Of a DNA stretch of 63,475 nucleotides, positions 27,131 to 35,206 are shown piece by piece. The position numbers were made by a program, and so were the translations under genes. Where the stretch lies: the NCBI GenBank assembly GCA_900544075.1, contig UQTJ01000018.1:1-63475 (forward strand), read 5' to 3'. The stretch's first letter is position 1. Each line of letters starts with the position of its first letter. The stretch is from an uncultured Bacteroides sp. Its GTDB lineage: Bacteria > Bacteroidota > Bacteroidia > Bacteroidales > Bacteroidaceae. A model generated the notes under the pieces. It did no database searches and was not told where the DNA came from. It saw only the letters and a list, made by a program, of their open reading frames with translations.

Positions 27131-29098
27131 ATGAAACGAAGGCTTATATACATGATTGTGGCAGTTATGGCTTTTGCAGTGTCGGCATGTACTGCAGAAG
27201 AGATAATTAATGCCCTTATTGGGTATTCCAACATGTATATAAGCCCTTACGTTATGGATGGGGCCTCGCAGAAAGGAGAGTCCGTGGATGAAGGTAGCAA
27301 TAATGGCTTCAGTAAAGGTGATTCTCTTGCGTTAGTTATTTTCTCCGAAGGGTATAGTCCCAACAGTTACGAGGAGGGATTTATTCAGACTGCAATTTTC
27401 GATGGAAATATCTGGAATGCAGACTGTGCTTCGGCTTTCCAGCCTAATACAGTTGAGTGGAAGGATATAGATAACCTTAAATGGAAAGCTATGGGGGAGA
27501 ATTTTGAAATCTATGCATACACTCCCGATGTAAGACAGGCTTTGGCATGGCCTTCGTATAACGGATGTGTTTCTTTAAACCAGGATTCCATTGAAGAGTT
27601 CAGACATAGTGATTTTTTGTTTGGCAGAGTAATAACAAAAAAGACCAACAGTTACGTGTCTATACCAATGGAGCACAAACTTGCCATGCTTTCAGTAGAA
27701 TTACTTCATTCAAAGGAGGCATCTGTACGTGTTGACAGTATGAGCGTGACTGCTTATCCTGATTTTTGGGCACATTTTGCACTTGACAAGGTTTATTGCA
27801 TAAACAAAGAAAGGAAATCTGTTAAGACCCATCGCCAGAATGACAGTATCTTTTCTGTAATTCTTCCTGCCCAGAACATTGCAGACGGACAGATTACACT
27901 TTCCATGTCTGACGGAACGCAGAAAGTACTTCCTGTGGTGATGGATATGGAATTTGGAATGAAGCATAAGGTTAAGGCTGTCTGCTCAAAAAATGGAAGA
28001 ATAGATGTTGTGGGAGTTGAGAAAATGCCATGGGGAATGATTGAAGGAGATGAAAATGACGATGAACCAAAATCATACGCCACAGGAGAAGTGATAGTTT
28101 ATCATAAAAGCAGTAATATAAATCCGGTCACTATGGTAGTGACGGGGGACGGATATACTGAAAATGACTTGCAATATGGAGGCAAGTTTGAGAAACAGGC
28201 ACGCTCGGCTCTGGATTTTCTGTTTGGAGTGGAACCTTACAAATCGTACATGGAATATTTTAATGTCTATATAATTACTGCTTTGTCAGCTGATTCCGGT
28301 GCTGATAATTATACAATAGGCCTCGACAGGAATACTTATTTTAATTCAGGTTGGAGCGACAACGGCAAGGATATGTATGCAAATGATATTTTGCTTATGA
28401 ATTTTGTCCAGACTTTTTGTCCTGATTTGAGAGATGGAAAACTTACGTTGGACAATCTGCCAATATGTTTGCTGGTAAATGATGTACGACACGGGGGCAT
28501 TTGCTATTCATGGAAGTCGGGAAAATCATTTGCAATTATTCCTACTACAGAGGGTGAATGGAAACTTCCAGGCAATGAGGAAACCGGTATAAGTGTATGC
28601 AACTGGAGAAACACTTTTCTGCATGAATATGGTGGACACTGTTTTGGAAGGTTGATGGATGAGTATTACCAGGAAGAGAGCGGAGAAATATATGATTTAG
28701 GACCAATTGAGGGCCATTCATGGGAAATGCCTTTCGGACTGAATATTACAACTGACGAAACCGGAGTGGAAGACTTGGTTTATTGGAAAAAAATGATTGG
28801 CGATGAGCGCTTCCCTAAAGTGGGAATGTATGAAGGTGGATATAATTATGAAAAAGGAATATGGCGCTCTGAGGTGGTTAGCGCGATGGATGATAACCGC
28901 AGATACTTTAATGCGATTTCCCGCCAGATTATAGTTGAACGTATTATGAAAACAGCTAAGCAGAAATTCGATTTTGAAGATTTCTGCAAGAAAGATGTGG
29001 ATTATGATGAATTGCGCGATGCAAATTCGACGCCTTCAAGAAATAATTCCGGGCTAAAAGAGTTTCCACGTACTCCGGCTCCGGTGTTTATGGAGTAG
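27131..29098 (+). CDS. Secreted M64-type (IgA peptidase family) metallopeptidase with fimbrillin-like N-terminal domain
   Basis: About 655 residues from ATG 27131; the TTG at 27122 is rejected. The signal peptide ends VSAC, a lipobox. Residues about 40-300 look like a fimbrillin (Mfa/FimA-like) fold: IPMEHKLAMLSVELL after a DFLFGRV strand. Residues about 310-640 are the M64 catalytic domain: VTGDGYTENDL, IIPTTEGEWKLP and the zinc motif HEYGGHCFGRLMDEY with HExxH plus downstream His/Asp. It should cleave an extracellular or surface protein; IgA cleavage is known only for a few family members and is not claimed. Last gene of the cluster. Confidence 0.88.
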   Translation: MKRRLIYMIVAVMAFAVSACTAEEIINALIGYSNMYISPYVMDGASQKGESVDEGSNNGFSKGDSLALVIFSEGYSPNSYEEGFIQTAIFDGNIWNADCASAFQPNTVEWKDIDNLKWKAMGENFEIYAYTPDVRQALAWPSYNGCVSLNQDSIEEFRHSDFLFGRVITKKTNSYVSIPMEHKLAMLSVELLHSKEASVRVDSMSVTAYPDFWAHFALDKVYCINKERKSVKTHRQNDSIFSVILPAQNIADGQITLSMSDGTQKVLPVVMDMEFGMKHKVKAVCSKNGRIDVVGVEKMPWGMIEGDENDDEPKSYATGEVIVYHKSSNINPVTMVVTGDGYTENDLQYGGKFEKQARSALDFLFGVEPYKSYMEYFNVYIITALSADSGADNYTIGLDRNTYFNSGWSDNGKDMYANDILLMNFVQTFCPDLRDGKLTLDNLPICLLVNDVRHGGICYSWKSGKSFAIIPTTEGEWKLPGNEETGISVCNWRNTFLHEYGGHCFGRLMDEYYQEESGEIYDLGPIEGHSWEMPFGLNITTDETGVEDLVYWKKMIGDERFPKVGMYEGGYNYEKGIWRSEVVSAMDDNRRYFNAISRQIIVERIMKTAKQKFDFEDFCKKDVDYDELRDANSTPSRNNSGLKEFPRTPAPVFME

Positions 29099-29664
29099 TA
29101 ATTTCTTTTCAAAATATCTGTACATGTTATTTTTTACTGCTCCATTATTGGGGATTAATGTAAAAATTGAGTGGTAAATTCAATAAGATTGTATTCCTAC
29201 AAAGAATAAACTTTTGATAATAATTGAGGATAAAGCCGTTTATATGTTTTTGTGGACAATAAAATGTTTTAATATTGCCATATTCAAAATAAAGTTATTA
29301 ATTCATTAAAAACAGCGGAAATAAATCGGAAATAAAAATGTTCTCCGACAATAGTTCCGACAACTAAATATTTCCACCTATGGAGAGGTTGGCAAAATCT
29401 TGTTTTTTGTAAGTGCTTGACATATACAAAAAAAGATACTCCCACCAATCGCTATTGCCAGGAGTATCACAACACAAAAACTAAACTAGACATAGCTTTT
29501 GAAATGTGATACTCTTGTCTGTAAATCAGTATGTTACAAGTGTTGAAAAATACTCAACTGGAATGAAAGTGGAATATAAGTCCGAAAATTGATAACCTTA
29601 AAATGTCTTTTGTAGTTTCTACTGAAAATATTTGTATGTTTGTATAATGATATAAAACTCAAAT
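29099..29664. other. Gene-poor gap at the host/prophage boundary
   Basis: There is no convincing open frame. It holds a minus-strand terminator (29428-29468) and AT-rich sequence. This is where the left attachment site should be, but I could not find a matching repeat at the right end, nor an integrase gene. Confidence 0.5.
29428..29468 (-). terminator. Terminator of the leftward prophage operon
   Basis: On the minus strand GATACTCC (29461-29468) pairs with GGAGTATC (29435-29442). Inner CAAT/ATTG pairing extends the stem, and seven T follow. Confidence 0.75.
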
Positions 29665-29853
29665 ATGTTCAAGAAAAAAGCATTGCCCGAAACTGCCATC
29701 AAAGGCATTGTTTATCAGTTCAGATATCTCATCAATGACAAGAAAGCAAGTGATGAGGAATTGAGCTGGCATTTAAGTAAGACGCTTTCCAATCTTGGTG
29801 TCAAAGTGGATTATATTCCGGAACCGCCTCCTTGGAAGAAGAAAAATGAGTAA
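29665..29853 (+). CDS. Small hypothetical protein with Pro-rich basic tail
   Basis: The 62-residue protein has a mostly helical body (LSWHLSKTLSNLGVKVDYI) and a C-terminus PEPPPWKKKNE. It runs against its neighbours, ending 2 bases before the stop of a minus-strand gene. Two adjacent minus-strand mini-proteins end in similar Pro-Lys tails. Function unknown. Confidence 0.55.
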   Translation: MFKKKALPETAIKGIVYQFRYLINDKKASDEELSWHLSKTLSNLGVKVDYIPEPPPWKKKNE

Positions 29854-29854
29854 A

Positions 29855-29929
29855 TCATTTTTGAGGTTTTGGAGGTGGAGGGGTTTTTATTGTTCCAGGT
29901 AAATCTTTTGTCGTATAATCTTTTCCCAT
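29855..29929 (-). CDS. Mini-protein with PPPPKP tail
   Basis: The 24-codon frame MGKDYTTKDLPGTIKTPPPP plus KPQK is the last frame of the leftward operon. It sits one base after the next mini-gene, which has the same tail. It is too short for certainty, but tandem arrangement and the shared C-terminus support it. Confidence 0.45.
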   Translation of the reverse strand: MGKDYTTKDLPGTIKTPPPPKPQK

Positions 29930-29930
29930 A

Positions 29931-30068
29931 TTACTTCTTTGGTTTAGGTGGAGGTGGAACATTTGATGATCTTGGCATTGAACTTTGAGCACCGCCGCCT
30001 GGTAAGTGCTGAATAGCAACTTTTGGTGGTTCATTTGGTCTGATAACTCTAATCGTTTCTTTATTCAT
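29931..30068 (-). CDS. Mini-protein with PPPPKPKK tail
   Basis: The 45-residue frame starts MNKETIRVIRPNEPP and ends VPPPPKPKK, with a GGG linker in the middle. It lies downstream of the SLATT-like gene on the same strand, spaced 89 bases. Function unknown; small proteins of this kind may be effectors or adaptors of the adjacent membrane protein. Confidence 0.5.
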   Translation of the reverse strand: MNKETIRVIRPNEPPKVAIQHLPGGGAQSSMPRSSNVPPPPKPKK

Positions 30069-30157
30069 ATTGCTTGAATTTTATTATTATTATTTTTTTA
30101 TCTTTTTATTAGATGGTATATTAGTTCTAGCATTACCAATGATGAGTTTACCTTTGT

Positions 30158-30673
30158 TTATTGTTTTTCGGTATCCTTTTCAAAGTAAACACTATTTATA
30201 TATAGAGTTGAATCTTCATCTATCTTTCTCTGAAGATTTTTTGAGATGTTTCTTACGAGCCTATTTAATTGAGACTGTTTTTCGCATTCTGTTTCTTTTA
30301 GTTCAAAGAATTCTTTCATTGCGTTTTCCTCTGAGATAATATTATGGTAAAACTTGTACCAGATATTCTCTAGTGAGTTCATGTATTTATTGTAGAAGTC
30401 TGCCAATAAATCAAGTGATGATAGTTCAGTTTCATTTTGTAGAAAGTGAGGAAAAACAGACTTTGCAATAGAAGCGAAAGCTATACCAATTGATGTAAAC
30501 AATGGTATATTCACATTAAAAATTGAGCCTAAAGCACCGACTGAAGCTGTCAATGCAATTAAAAAATTGTACCATCTATTGTATGCTCTTCTTTTATCTG
30601 TATATTTCTGAATACAGATAATATTTGCTTTAGCCTGTTTCAGTTCCTCCCAGATTCTATTGCGGCATATCAT
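30158..30673 (-). CDS. Two-TM SLATT-like membrane protein
   Basis: The 171-residue protein has a cytosolic helical start, with WEELKQAKANIICIQKYTDKR as the helix before the membrane. Two closely spaced membrane helices (about 38-75) and a long helical C-terminus follow. This order is that of SLATT domains, two-TM modules predicted to be pore-forming effectors in conflict systems. It sits 2 bases after a small membrane protein and in one unit with a KAP-type ATPase and the prophage repressor. The SLATT assignment rests on architecture and is not certain. Confidence 0.55.
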   Translation of the reverse strand: MICRNRIWEELKQAKANIICIQKYTDKRRAYNRWYNFLIALTASVGALGSIFNVNIPLFTSIGIAFASIAKSVFPHFLQNETELSSLDLLADFYNKYMNSLENIWYKFYHNIISEENAMKEFFELKETECEKQSQLNRLVRNISKNLQRKIDEDSTLYINSVYFEKDTEKQ

Positions 30674-30675
30674 AT

Positions 30676-31050
30676 CTAATATTGATTTACGTTTGTAAGC
30701 ATTCCGTTCTCAAAGTCCAGGTCCAAACTGTAATCATCATTGATTTTATAATCCCAGTTCTCATGTACTTTACTTGAATACGTGTTCATGGTTGCTTTGT
30801 CTGGCTTCCCTAAAAGAATTTCTACTGAGTCTTTAGACATAAAATTGTGCAAAGTAGCTTTTCCTTTTTTGCCGATGACTTCAATATATTGAATGGTTGG
30901 TTCTGGGTTGGCCATATAGTAGAATTCTTTTACAACGTCCATCGCAGCCTCAATCTTTTCTTTTTCGTTTTGTCTTTGTATTGAGGTTACCAATAGTGTG
31001 ATAAGGCAGCCTATTGCTGCGCCTATCAGGATTAATACTGCTTTGTTCAT
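30676..31050 (-). CDS. Hypothetical single-TM protein
   Basis: The 124-residue protein has an N-terminal membrane helix (4-22). The extramembrane domain includes KDSVEILLGKPDKATMN and a DYSLDLDFENG ending, reminiscent of SmpA/BamE-like beta proteins. It lies between the KAP ATPase (21 bases) and the SLATT-like gene (2 bases). Function unknown, likely part of the same module. Confidence 0.6.
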   Translation of the reverse strand: MNKAVLILIGAAIGCLITLLVTSIQRQNEKEKIEAAMDVVKEFYYMANPEPTIQYIEVIGKKGKATLHNFMSKDSVEILLGKPDKATMNTYSSKVHENWDYKINDDYSLDLDFENGMLTNVNQY

Positions 31051-31071
31051 GATTTATATGTTTTTATTATT

Positions 31072-32493
31072 TTATGGTATTGAAATTTCTCCATCTCTAT
31101 ATATTCTTGAGCATATATCTAATGCTTTGTATAAAATCTCATATATTGAATAATTCATTACAGAAGAATTATATTTCTCTATTTTAGTAAGTTTATATGA
31201 AATATTTAATTCTGAAGGCTCATGAACCCTTTGGCAAATATATTTGGTATTATCTATTTCTATAGAGAATTCATCAGGTGCTTCTGAATATAATCCGTTT
31301 TCATATAAAAAATAACATAAATAACCAGCTTTTAGAGATTGATTATTATTTGTTAAATTATAATCTTCTACTTTGTATATAAGAGAGTGTATTAAATCCA
31401 TCATTTTTTGCTCTGAATGGAATATTGCTTTTAAATATTGATATAACACTCCTATTGTTTCTGTAGGATATATTTTCCCATATTCAGTTTCGTATTGGGA
31501 GAATTTCAAGTTTATTAGTTTTACAGATAATAAAGCTCTTAATGATATTTTATTTGTTGATAATAAATCTCTAATAACAGAAGTTACAATGTCTTTCTGA
31601 TAATAAGAGTAAATTTTATTTTTATCGATATAGAAGTTAGTTATAAATTTGTCTATATTAATTATTACTTCCTTTTGTATATTAAAATGAAAGACTTCTG
31701 TTGTATAAAATTTGTCAATATAACCATTAAAATCAGTATTACCTCCATACCTTTGACAGAATATCTCTCTTATATTTAAAACATCACATACAAGAATTAC
31801 TTTGTTAAAATTGAATTTGTTTCTGTTTTGATTATATATTAATTTATCAGCTTGTGCAGCGAATATGTTTAATATTCTAAATATATGCTCAGGATCAATA
31901 CGGTCTAAATCGTCGATTATCAGTACAACTTTTTTGCTTGATGTTTCTTCAAGTTTAGTTATCAGGTTACATATTGATATGGTTATGTTGTCATTCTCAT
32001 ATATACTTCCTTTTAAATGAAAATGGCTTTCTAAAAACTTTATTATATCGGTATATTCTGTCTTATTCTGCTCTTTCTTATAAGTTTTAAAGTTTTCTGT
32101 TAATTCGTTAAATACTGAAAGTAATGATTTTATATCTTTTCCTATAATAGGTAAATTCTTAATTATGTTACCTAAAAAAGGATATAGATTTTCGGCCAAA
32201 AATGGGAAGATTAATTCTTTAGTCTCATATTGGATATTGGGAACATCTATTAATTTTATTAACTCTGATAAAATATCATATTTTACAAGTTCCATAATAT
32301 CTTGATTAGATGCTATGGAATAATTAGTAGGATATAAAAAAACCGGAATATATTGGTCGTTATCTTTAAAAAACTTATGAAGAAATGTTGTCTTCCCAGA
32401 ACCAAATTTACCTGAGAATAGAATCCGTTCATTATTTTGTATATCAATATGATCTCGGAAACGTGCTATTTCAGAGTTAATATTCAATTCCAT
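31072..32493 (-). CDS. KAP-type P-loop NTPase
   Basis: About 473 residues from ATG 32493, directly after the repressor stop; a longer form from 32523 would overlap it. Walker A is GKFGSGKTT at about residue 35 and Walker B is VVLIIDDLDRID, the KAP-family layout with a long helical insert between them. KAP ATPases often work with membrane proteins, and some act in phage defence. The gene is strikingly AT-rich compared with the replication block, suggesting separate acquisition. Confidence 0.75.
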   Translation of the reverse strand: MELNINSEIARFRDHIDIQNNERILFSGKFGSGKTTFLHKFFKDNDQYIPVFLYPTNYSIASNQDIMELVKYDILSELIKLIDVPNIQYETKELIFPFLAENLYPFLGNIIKNLPIIGKDIKSLLSVFNELTENFKTYKKEQNKTEYTDIIKFLESHFHLKGSIYENDNITISICNLITKLEETSSKKVVLIIDDLDRIDPEHIFRILNIFAAQADKLIYNQNRNKFNFNKVILVCDVLNIREIFCQRYGGNTDFNGYIDKFYTTEVFHFNIQKEVIINIDKFITNFYIDKNKIYSYYQKDIVTSVIRDLLSTNKISLRALLSVKLINLKFSQYETEYGKIYPTETIGVLYQYLKAIFHSEQKMMDLIHSLIYKVEDYNLTNNNQSLKAGYLCYFLYENGLYSEAPDEFSIEIDNTKYICQRVHEPSELNISYKLTKIEKYNSSVMNYSIYEILYKALDICSRIYRDGEISIP

Positions 32494-32494
32494 A

Positions 32495-32860
32495 TTATCC
32501 AACTTTGATTTGATTATTTGCAATTATTAGTTCAGCTTCCAGTTCTTTAATTCTTGCTTGCAGAGTCTTGATAGTATCCTGCTGGAATGCGATTGTGTCA
32601 ATCAACTTGTTCATTCTGTCCCCTGCATCTGTTGGCTGTTCAGATGCCAGGAGCATTTCGCCCTTGCCACGCATGAGCCATTCGGCAGATATTTCAGGAC
32701 ATTTATCAAGTATTGAAGTTAATATTTTAGCTGATGGTTCTGTTCCTCTAGAGAACATAGAACCTATTACCGATTGGTTTACTCCGATATGAATAGCAAA
32801 TTGTCTATCTGATATTTGCAAATGTGATATTATTTCACGTACTCTATTATTGATATTCAT
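32495..32860 (-). CDS. CI-like phage repressor (XRE HTH)
   Basis: The 121-residue protein has an N-terminal helix-turn-helix (QFAIHIGVNQSVIGSMFSRG, about 21-40). It has the phage-repressor phrase CPEISAEWLMRGKGEML and a C-terminal coiled coil (about 85-121). It is divergent from the rightward early genes, and repeated CAAATGCGATTAT sites lie in the divergent gap. It probably maintains lysogeny and represses the rightward promoter. Confidence 0.82.
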   Translation of the reverse strand: MNINNRVREIISHLQISDRQFAIHIGVNQSVIGSMFSRGTEPSAKILTSILDKCPEISAEWLMRGKGEMLLASEQPTDAGDRMNKLIDTIAFQQDTIKTLQARIKELEAELIIANNQIKVG

Positions 32861-32943
32861 TCTATATAAATGTTAATAATTTCAAATGCGATTATAATAA
32901 GGGTGTAAAAATTTTTATTTTAGCGCAAATGCGATTATCTTTG
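32819..32943 (+). promoter_or_regulatory. Operator repeats and rightward early promoter
   Basis: CAAATGCGATTAT is present at 32883-32895 and 32926-32938, with a variant at 32819-32833 inside the repressor gene start. The second copy overlaps the -7 element TATCTTTG (32936-32943), so repressor binding would block the rightward promoter. Confidence 0.65.
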
Positions 32944-32995
32944 CAATACAATCAATCACACATACAAATATAATAATTTAAAATTGAAAATCAAT

Positions 32996-33247
32996 ATGGA
33001 AACTGGTGAATATTCTTATAGAAATGAAGTTGTTACACTTACCAACGACATTGAACTTGCTAAATCCATGACGGAAGAAGAGATGCAATCTTACTTCAAT
33101 ACGGATGACAGCAAGGAAGAATTCATAAGTTTTCTTGAAGATGAACTTAGGGTAGCTGAAAGTCACATTGAAGACGATGATGATTCCAGTTATATAGACC
33201 CTGGCTTTGCAAATGAAGCCGATTATTTGAGATACAAATTTTCGTAA
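32996..33247 (+). CDS. Small acidic phage protein, unknown
   Basis: About 83 residues from ATG 32996; TTG 32984 is less likely. It is highly acidic (EDDDDSSYIDPGF). It is the first gene rightward of the repressor, in the position of Cro-like or early accessory proteins, but there is no HTH. Function unknown. Confidence 0.6.
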   Translation: METGEYSYRNEVVTLTNDIELAKSMTEEEMQSYFNTDDSKEEFISFLEDELRVAESHIEDDDDSSYIDPGFANEADYLRYKFS

Positions 33248-33277
33248 TAATAAACCTCACTAAAAGTCAAAACCAAA

Positions 33278-33517
33278 ATGAAAAAGACCATTGAAACAAA
33301 ATTTGAACCTGGACAGAAAGTCTGGATGTTGATTAACTCAAAAGCCGTTGAAAAAGTTGTAAGACGTGTAATTTATTACATCAGCAAAGATGAGGAGCGC
33401 ATTGAATACAACATGGTAGGAGAGACCGAATACTCTTCGGATGCTTACGAATACTACGATGAAAGCAGGCTGTTCGCTTCCAAGGAGGATTTGATGAAAT
33501 CCATTTTCGGTGATTGA
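33278..33517 (+). CDS. Small hypothetical phage protein
   Basis: The 79-residue protein has a KFEPGQKVWMLINSKAVEK start, typical of small beta-barrel proteins in Bacteroides mobile elements. The sequence ACTAAAAGTCAA just upstream also occurs before 35940 and 42819. Function unknown. Confidence 0.6.
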   Translation: MKKTIETKFEPGQKVWMLINSKAVEKVVRRVIYYISKDEERIEYNMVGETEYSSDAYEYYDESRLFASKEDLMKSIFGD

Positions 33518-33564
33518 CAAATCACAACCCGGTGTGGCTTGACCGCCTATCCGGGGACTAATGA

Positions 33565-33888
33565 GAAGAGTTCCTTGACATCTTTAGGCTGACGGACGTA
33601 CCAAACTGGTATAGTAATTCACCGTGGATAACGGGCGGTCCGACAGAGTATAGAATTTGCGACAATTCGGTCTGCATAGGCAGGCTTTATGATATAAGAC
33701 AAAATGGATTTTGTATGAAAGCAATTATTGAGAAAGAATATATTGTCGATAAGGTTGTCGGTGATATAAAGTGTGGAGATAAGGTTTTGCAGGACTGTAT
33801 AGGAACAGACAGAACGACACTTATAATAAGGTTTCTATCCATTCCTATTTACCGCAAAACACAGAAGTTTAACGAAACAAGAAGATGA
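33565..33888 (+). CDS. Open frame without a clear start; ATG-started form at 33715-33888
   Basis: Codons from 33565 to the TGA at 33888 are open for 108 residues and read like protein (FLDIFRLTDVPNWYSNSPW, then ICDNSVCIGRLY), but two stops precede it and the first ATG is at 33715. That shorter form has 57 residues (MKAIIEKEYIVDKVVGD). Either the 5' end has decayed or an unusual start is used. Confidence 0.45.
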   Translation, partial: EEFLDIFRLTDVPNWYSNSPWITGGPTEYRICDNSVCIGRLYDIRQNGFCMKAIIEKEYIVDKVVGDIKCGDKVLQDCIGTDRTTLIIRFLSIPIYRKTQKFNETRR

Positions 33889-33914
33889 ATGTTTAACTTA
33901 TTAAAAGAATTGTT

Positions 33915-34073
33915 ATGCTGAAAGGTTTGAAAAGATACCTAAAAGAAAGGCGTGATATACGTTTGAAAAAATGGTGCATAGAAATGGCAGCAACCAAATC
34001 CTCATTTGATATGTCTGAGAGTGTACAGGCTGCTGCCGAGAAAATCTACAGGTGGATTAAAGGGCAGAATTAA
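33915..34073 (+). CDS. Small basic hypothetical protein
   Basis: The 52-residue protein (MLKGLKRYLKERRDIRLKKW, then a helical end AAEKIYRWIKGQN) is strongly basic and probably helical. It overlaps the 3' end of a minus-strand gene by 17 bases. Short phage genes of this look are common; function unknown. Confidence 0.5.
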   Translation: MLKGLKRYLKERRDIRLKKWCIEMAATKSSFDMSESVQAAAEKIYRWIKGQN

Positions 34074-34257
34074 TCATTTCCTTGATTTCTTCATAGCTTT
34101 CCTTGATGTTGATAGCTATGGATGCCCCTTTTTCCTTACATGAATGTAAAACGATTCTCGAAGAGTTATCATCCATTTGACGGATGTAACTGATAGACAT
34201 GATGTTCACAAGATGTTTTGTGCCATCCACTTTCGTTAGTTCAATAAAATGTTTCAT
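34057..34257 (-). CDS. FlbD-like small protein
   Basis: 66 residues from ATG 34257 (MKHFIELTKVDGTKHLVNIM). The beta pattern resembles the short FlbD/YlzI family, though Bacteroidales members have no flagellar link. A longer frame runs upstream through a tRNA-like gene and is rejected. It is the only minus-strand gene in this stretch. Confidence 0.5.
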   Translation of the reverse strand: MKHFIELTKVDGTKHLVNIMSISYIRQMDDNSSRIVLHSCKEKGASIAINIKESYEEIKEMINSAL

Positions 34258-34297
34258 AAATCTTAGTTTTGAAATTACCAACACAAAATTAAGAAAT

Positions 34298-34338
34298 CCC
34301 TCCGAGAAAATCCCATGATTAAAAAAAATCTCGGAGGG
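34298..34338. terminator. Inverted repeat upstream of the tRNA-like array
   Basis: CCCTCCGAGA (34298-34307) and TCTCGGAGGG (34329-34338) are perfect complements around a 21-nt loop with an A8 tract. It ends 6 bases before the first tRNA-like gene. It may be a terminator, or a processing hairpin. Confidence 0.5.
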
Positions 34339-34343
34339 AACAT

Positions 34344-34442
34344 TCCGATGTAGCTTAATGGTAGAGCAGCAGTAAACTGAGGGCTTTGATTTAGGATTAC
34401 AATTACTTCTGCATGGTGGCGGTTCGACTCCGCCCATCGGAA
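34344..34442 (+). tRNA. tRNA-like cloverleaf 1, expanded anticodon arm
   Basis: Acceptor TCCGATG/CATCGGA (7 of 7 pairs), T8-A9, D arm GCTT-AATGGTA-GAGC, 5-nt variable loop ATGGT, T arm GGCGG-TTCGACT-CCGCC, discriminator A34442. The anticodon arm spans 44 nt (34369-34412) rather than 17: GCAGTAA pairs with TTACT(TC)TGC around a 27-nt loop. No anticodon can be assigned. Total length 99 nt; no encoded CCA. Confidence 0.6.
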
Positions 34443-34459
34443 CTCTAAACTTACAAATC

Positions 34460-34636
34460 ATGAAGATATTCAATAGTGTAATGATGCTGATGGTAGCTAT
34501 TTGTGCCGTCGGCATGTTGTATGGGGCAATCACGACACCCAGTCCGGTGCAGGGTATATGGATAGGCTCCTGTGTAATTATGGTAATTGCATCGGTATAT
34601 GGTTGTATAAAGGTATGGAAGGAAAAACTAAATTGA
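34460..34636 (+). CDS. Small two-TM membrane protein
   Basis: The 58-residue protein has two hydrophobic helices (about 5-22 and 32-50) and a basic end (KVWKEKLN). It lies between tRNA-like gene 1 and the next small gene, which it overlaps in ATGA fashion. Function unknown; a small phage membrane protein. Confidence 0.55.
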   Translation: MKIFNSVMMLMVAICAVGMLYGAITTPSPVQGIWIGSCVIMVIASVYGCIKVWKEKLN

Positions 34637-34830
34637 TGGAGAAAAGACCTATAGTTTCGACATTGCGTGCTATGAAGGTCGGTGCTGAAGAAGTTTTCTG
34701 CATCCTGCAAAGGGTAACTATAATGAATACCCTTACTTCAAGGCTGGATCAGGAAAGGGCATCCGGCATGAACTGGACTTACAAGACAGACCGTGATGCC
34801 GGAACAATAACAGTTAAACGTATAAGTTGA
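34636..34830 (+). CDS. Small hypothetical phage protein
   Basis: The 64-residue protein begins MEKRPIVSTLRAMKVGAEE and ends DRDAGTITVKRIS. Its start overlaps the previous stop (ATGA), and its own stop overlaps the next start likewise, so translational coupling of three genes is likely. Function unknown. Confidence 0.6.
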   Translation: MEKRPIVSTLRAMKVGAEEVFCILQRVTIMNTLTSRLDQERASGMNWTYKTDRDAGTITVKRIS

Positions 34831-35102
34831 TGATTTTTCAGTTAAACAATAGGCTTATGACAACAATGTTTGTTGATAATACGGCAGCAATATTACTGGA
34901 AAACATATTGCTTGCCATGGAAGATGAATGCTTCTCAAAAGATTTGAGTGCAAAGATAGTTGGTGGCGAAGGCAAGTTGAACAGACTGATTGAAAGCGGT
35001 TCAATAAGGTTTGAGAAACCTACCAACAAACAGAATGGCAAATGGTTCTGTAAGGCAAGTGATGTTCTGAGACATTGTGCCAGACGCAGACGAAACAGAT
35101 AG
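34830..35102 (+). CDS. Hypothetical phage protein
   Basis: About 90 residues from ATG 34830, overlapping the preceding stop. A helical N-terminal half is followed by KNGKWFCKASDVLRHCARRR-like basic sequence; the general form suggests a small DNA-associated protein (helix-turn-helix-like LNRLIESGSIRFEKP). Function unknown. It is the last protein gene before the main part of the tRNA-like array. Confidence 0.6.
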   Translation: MIFQLNNRLMTTMFVDNTAAILLENILLAMEDECFSKDLSAKIVGGEGKLNRLIESGSIRFEKPTNKQNGKWFCKASDVLRHCARRRRNR

Positions 35103-35206
35103 AAAAAGGTATTTAAAAAATAAGCCTGTGAAGGTCATATTCTATATAAATGTGATTTCAATTTTAAATTATTTGAATTGAGCCGCTTGTGAAAGTCGCT
35201 CAATAC

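Noticed and set aside
29099..29664. Integrase remnant and left attachment site
   Set aside because: Short open stretches exist but no tyrosine or serine recombinase motif, and no convincing repeat at the right end.
34344..34442. tmRNA or group I intron-split tRNA
   Set aside because: No tag frame, no intron core elements, and insertions are far too short for a self-splicing intron.
34057..34710. Long minus-strand frame of 217 codons
   Set aside because: Its upstream part crosses tRNA-like gene 1 and the coupled small genes; only the last 66 codons from ATG 34257 look real.
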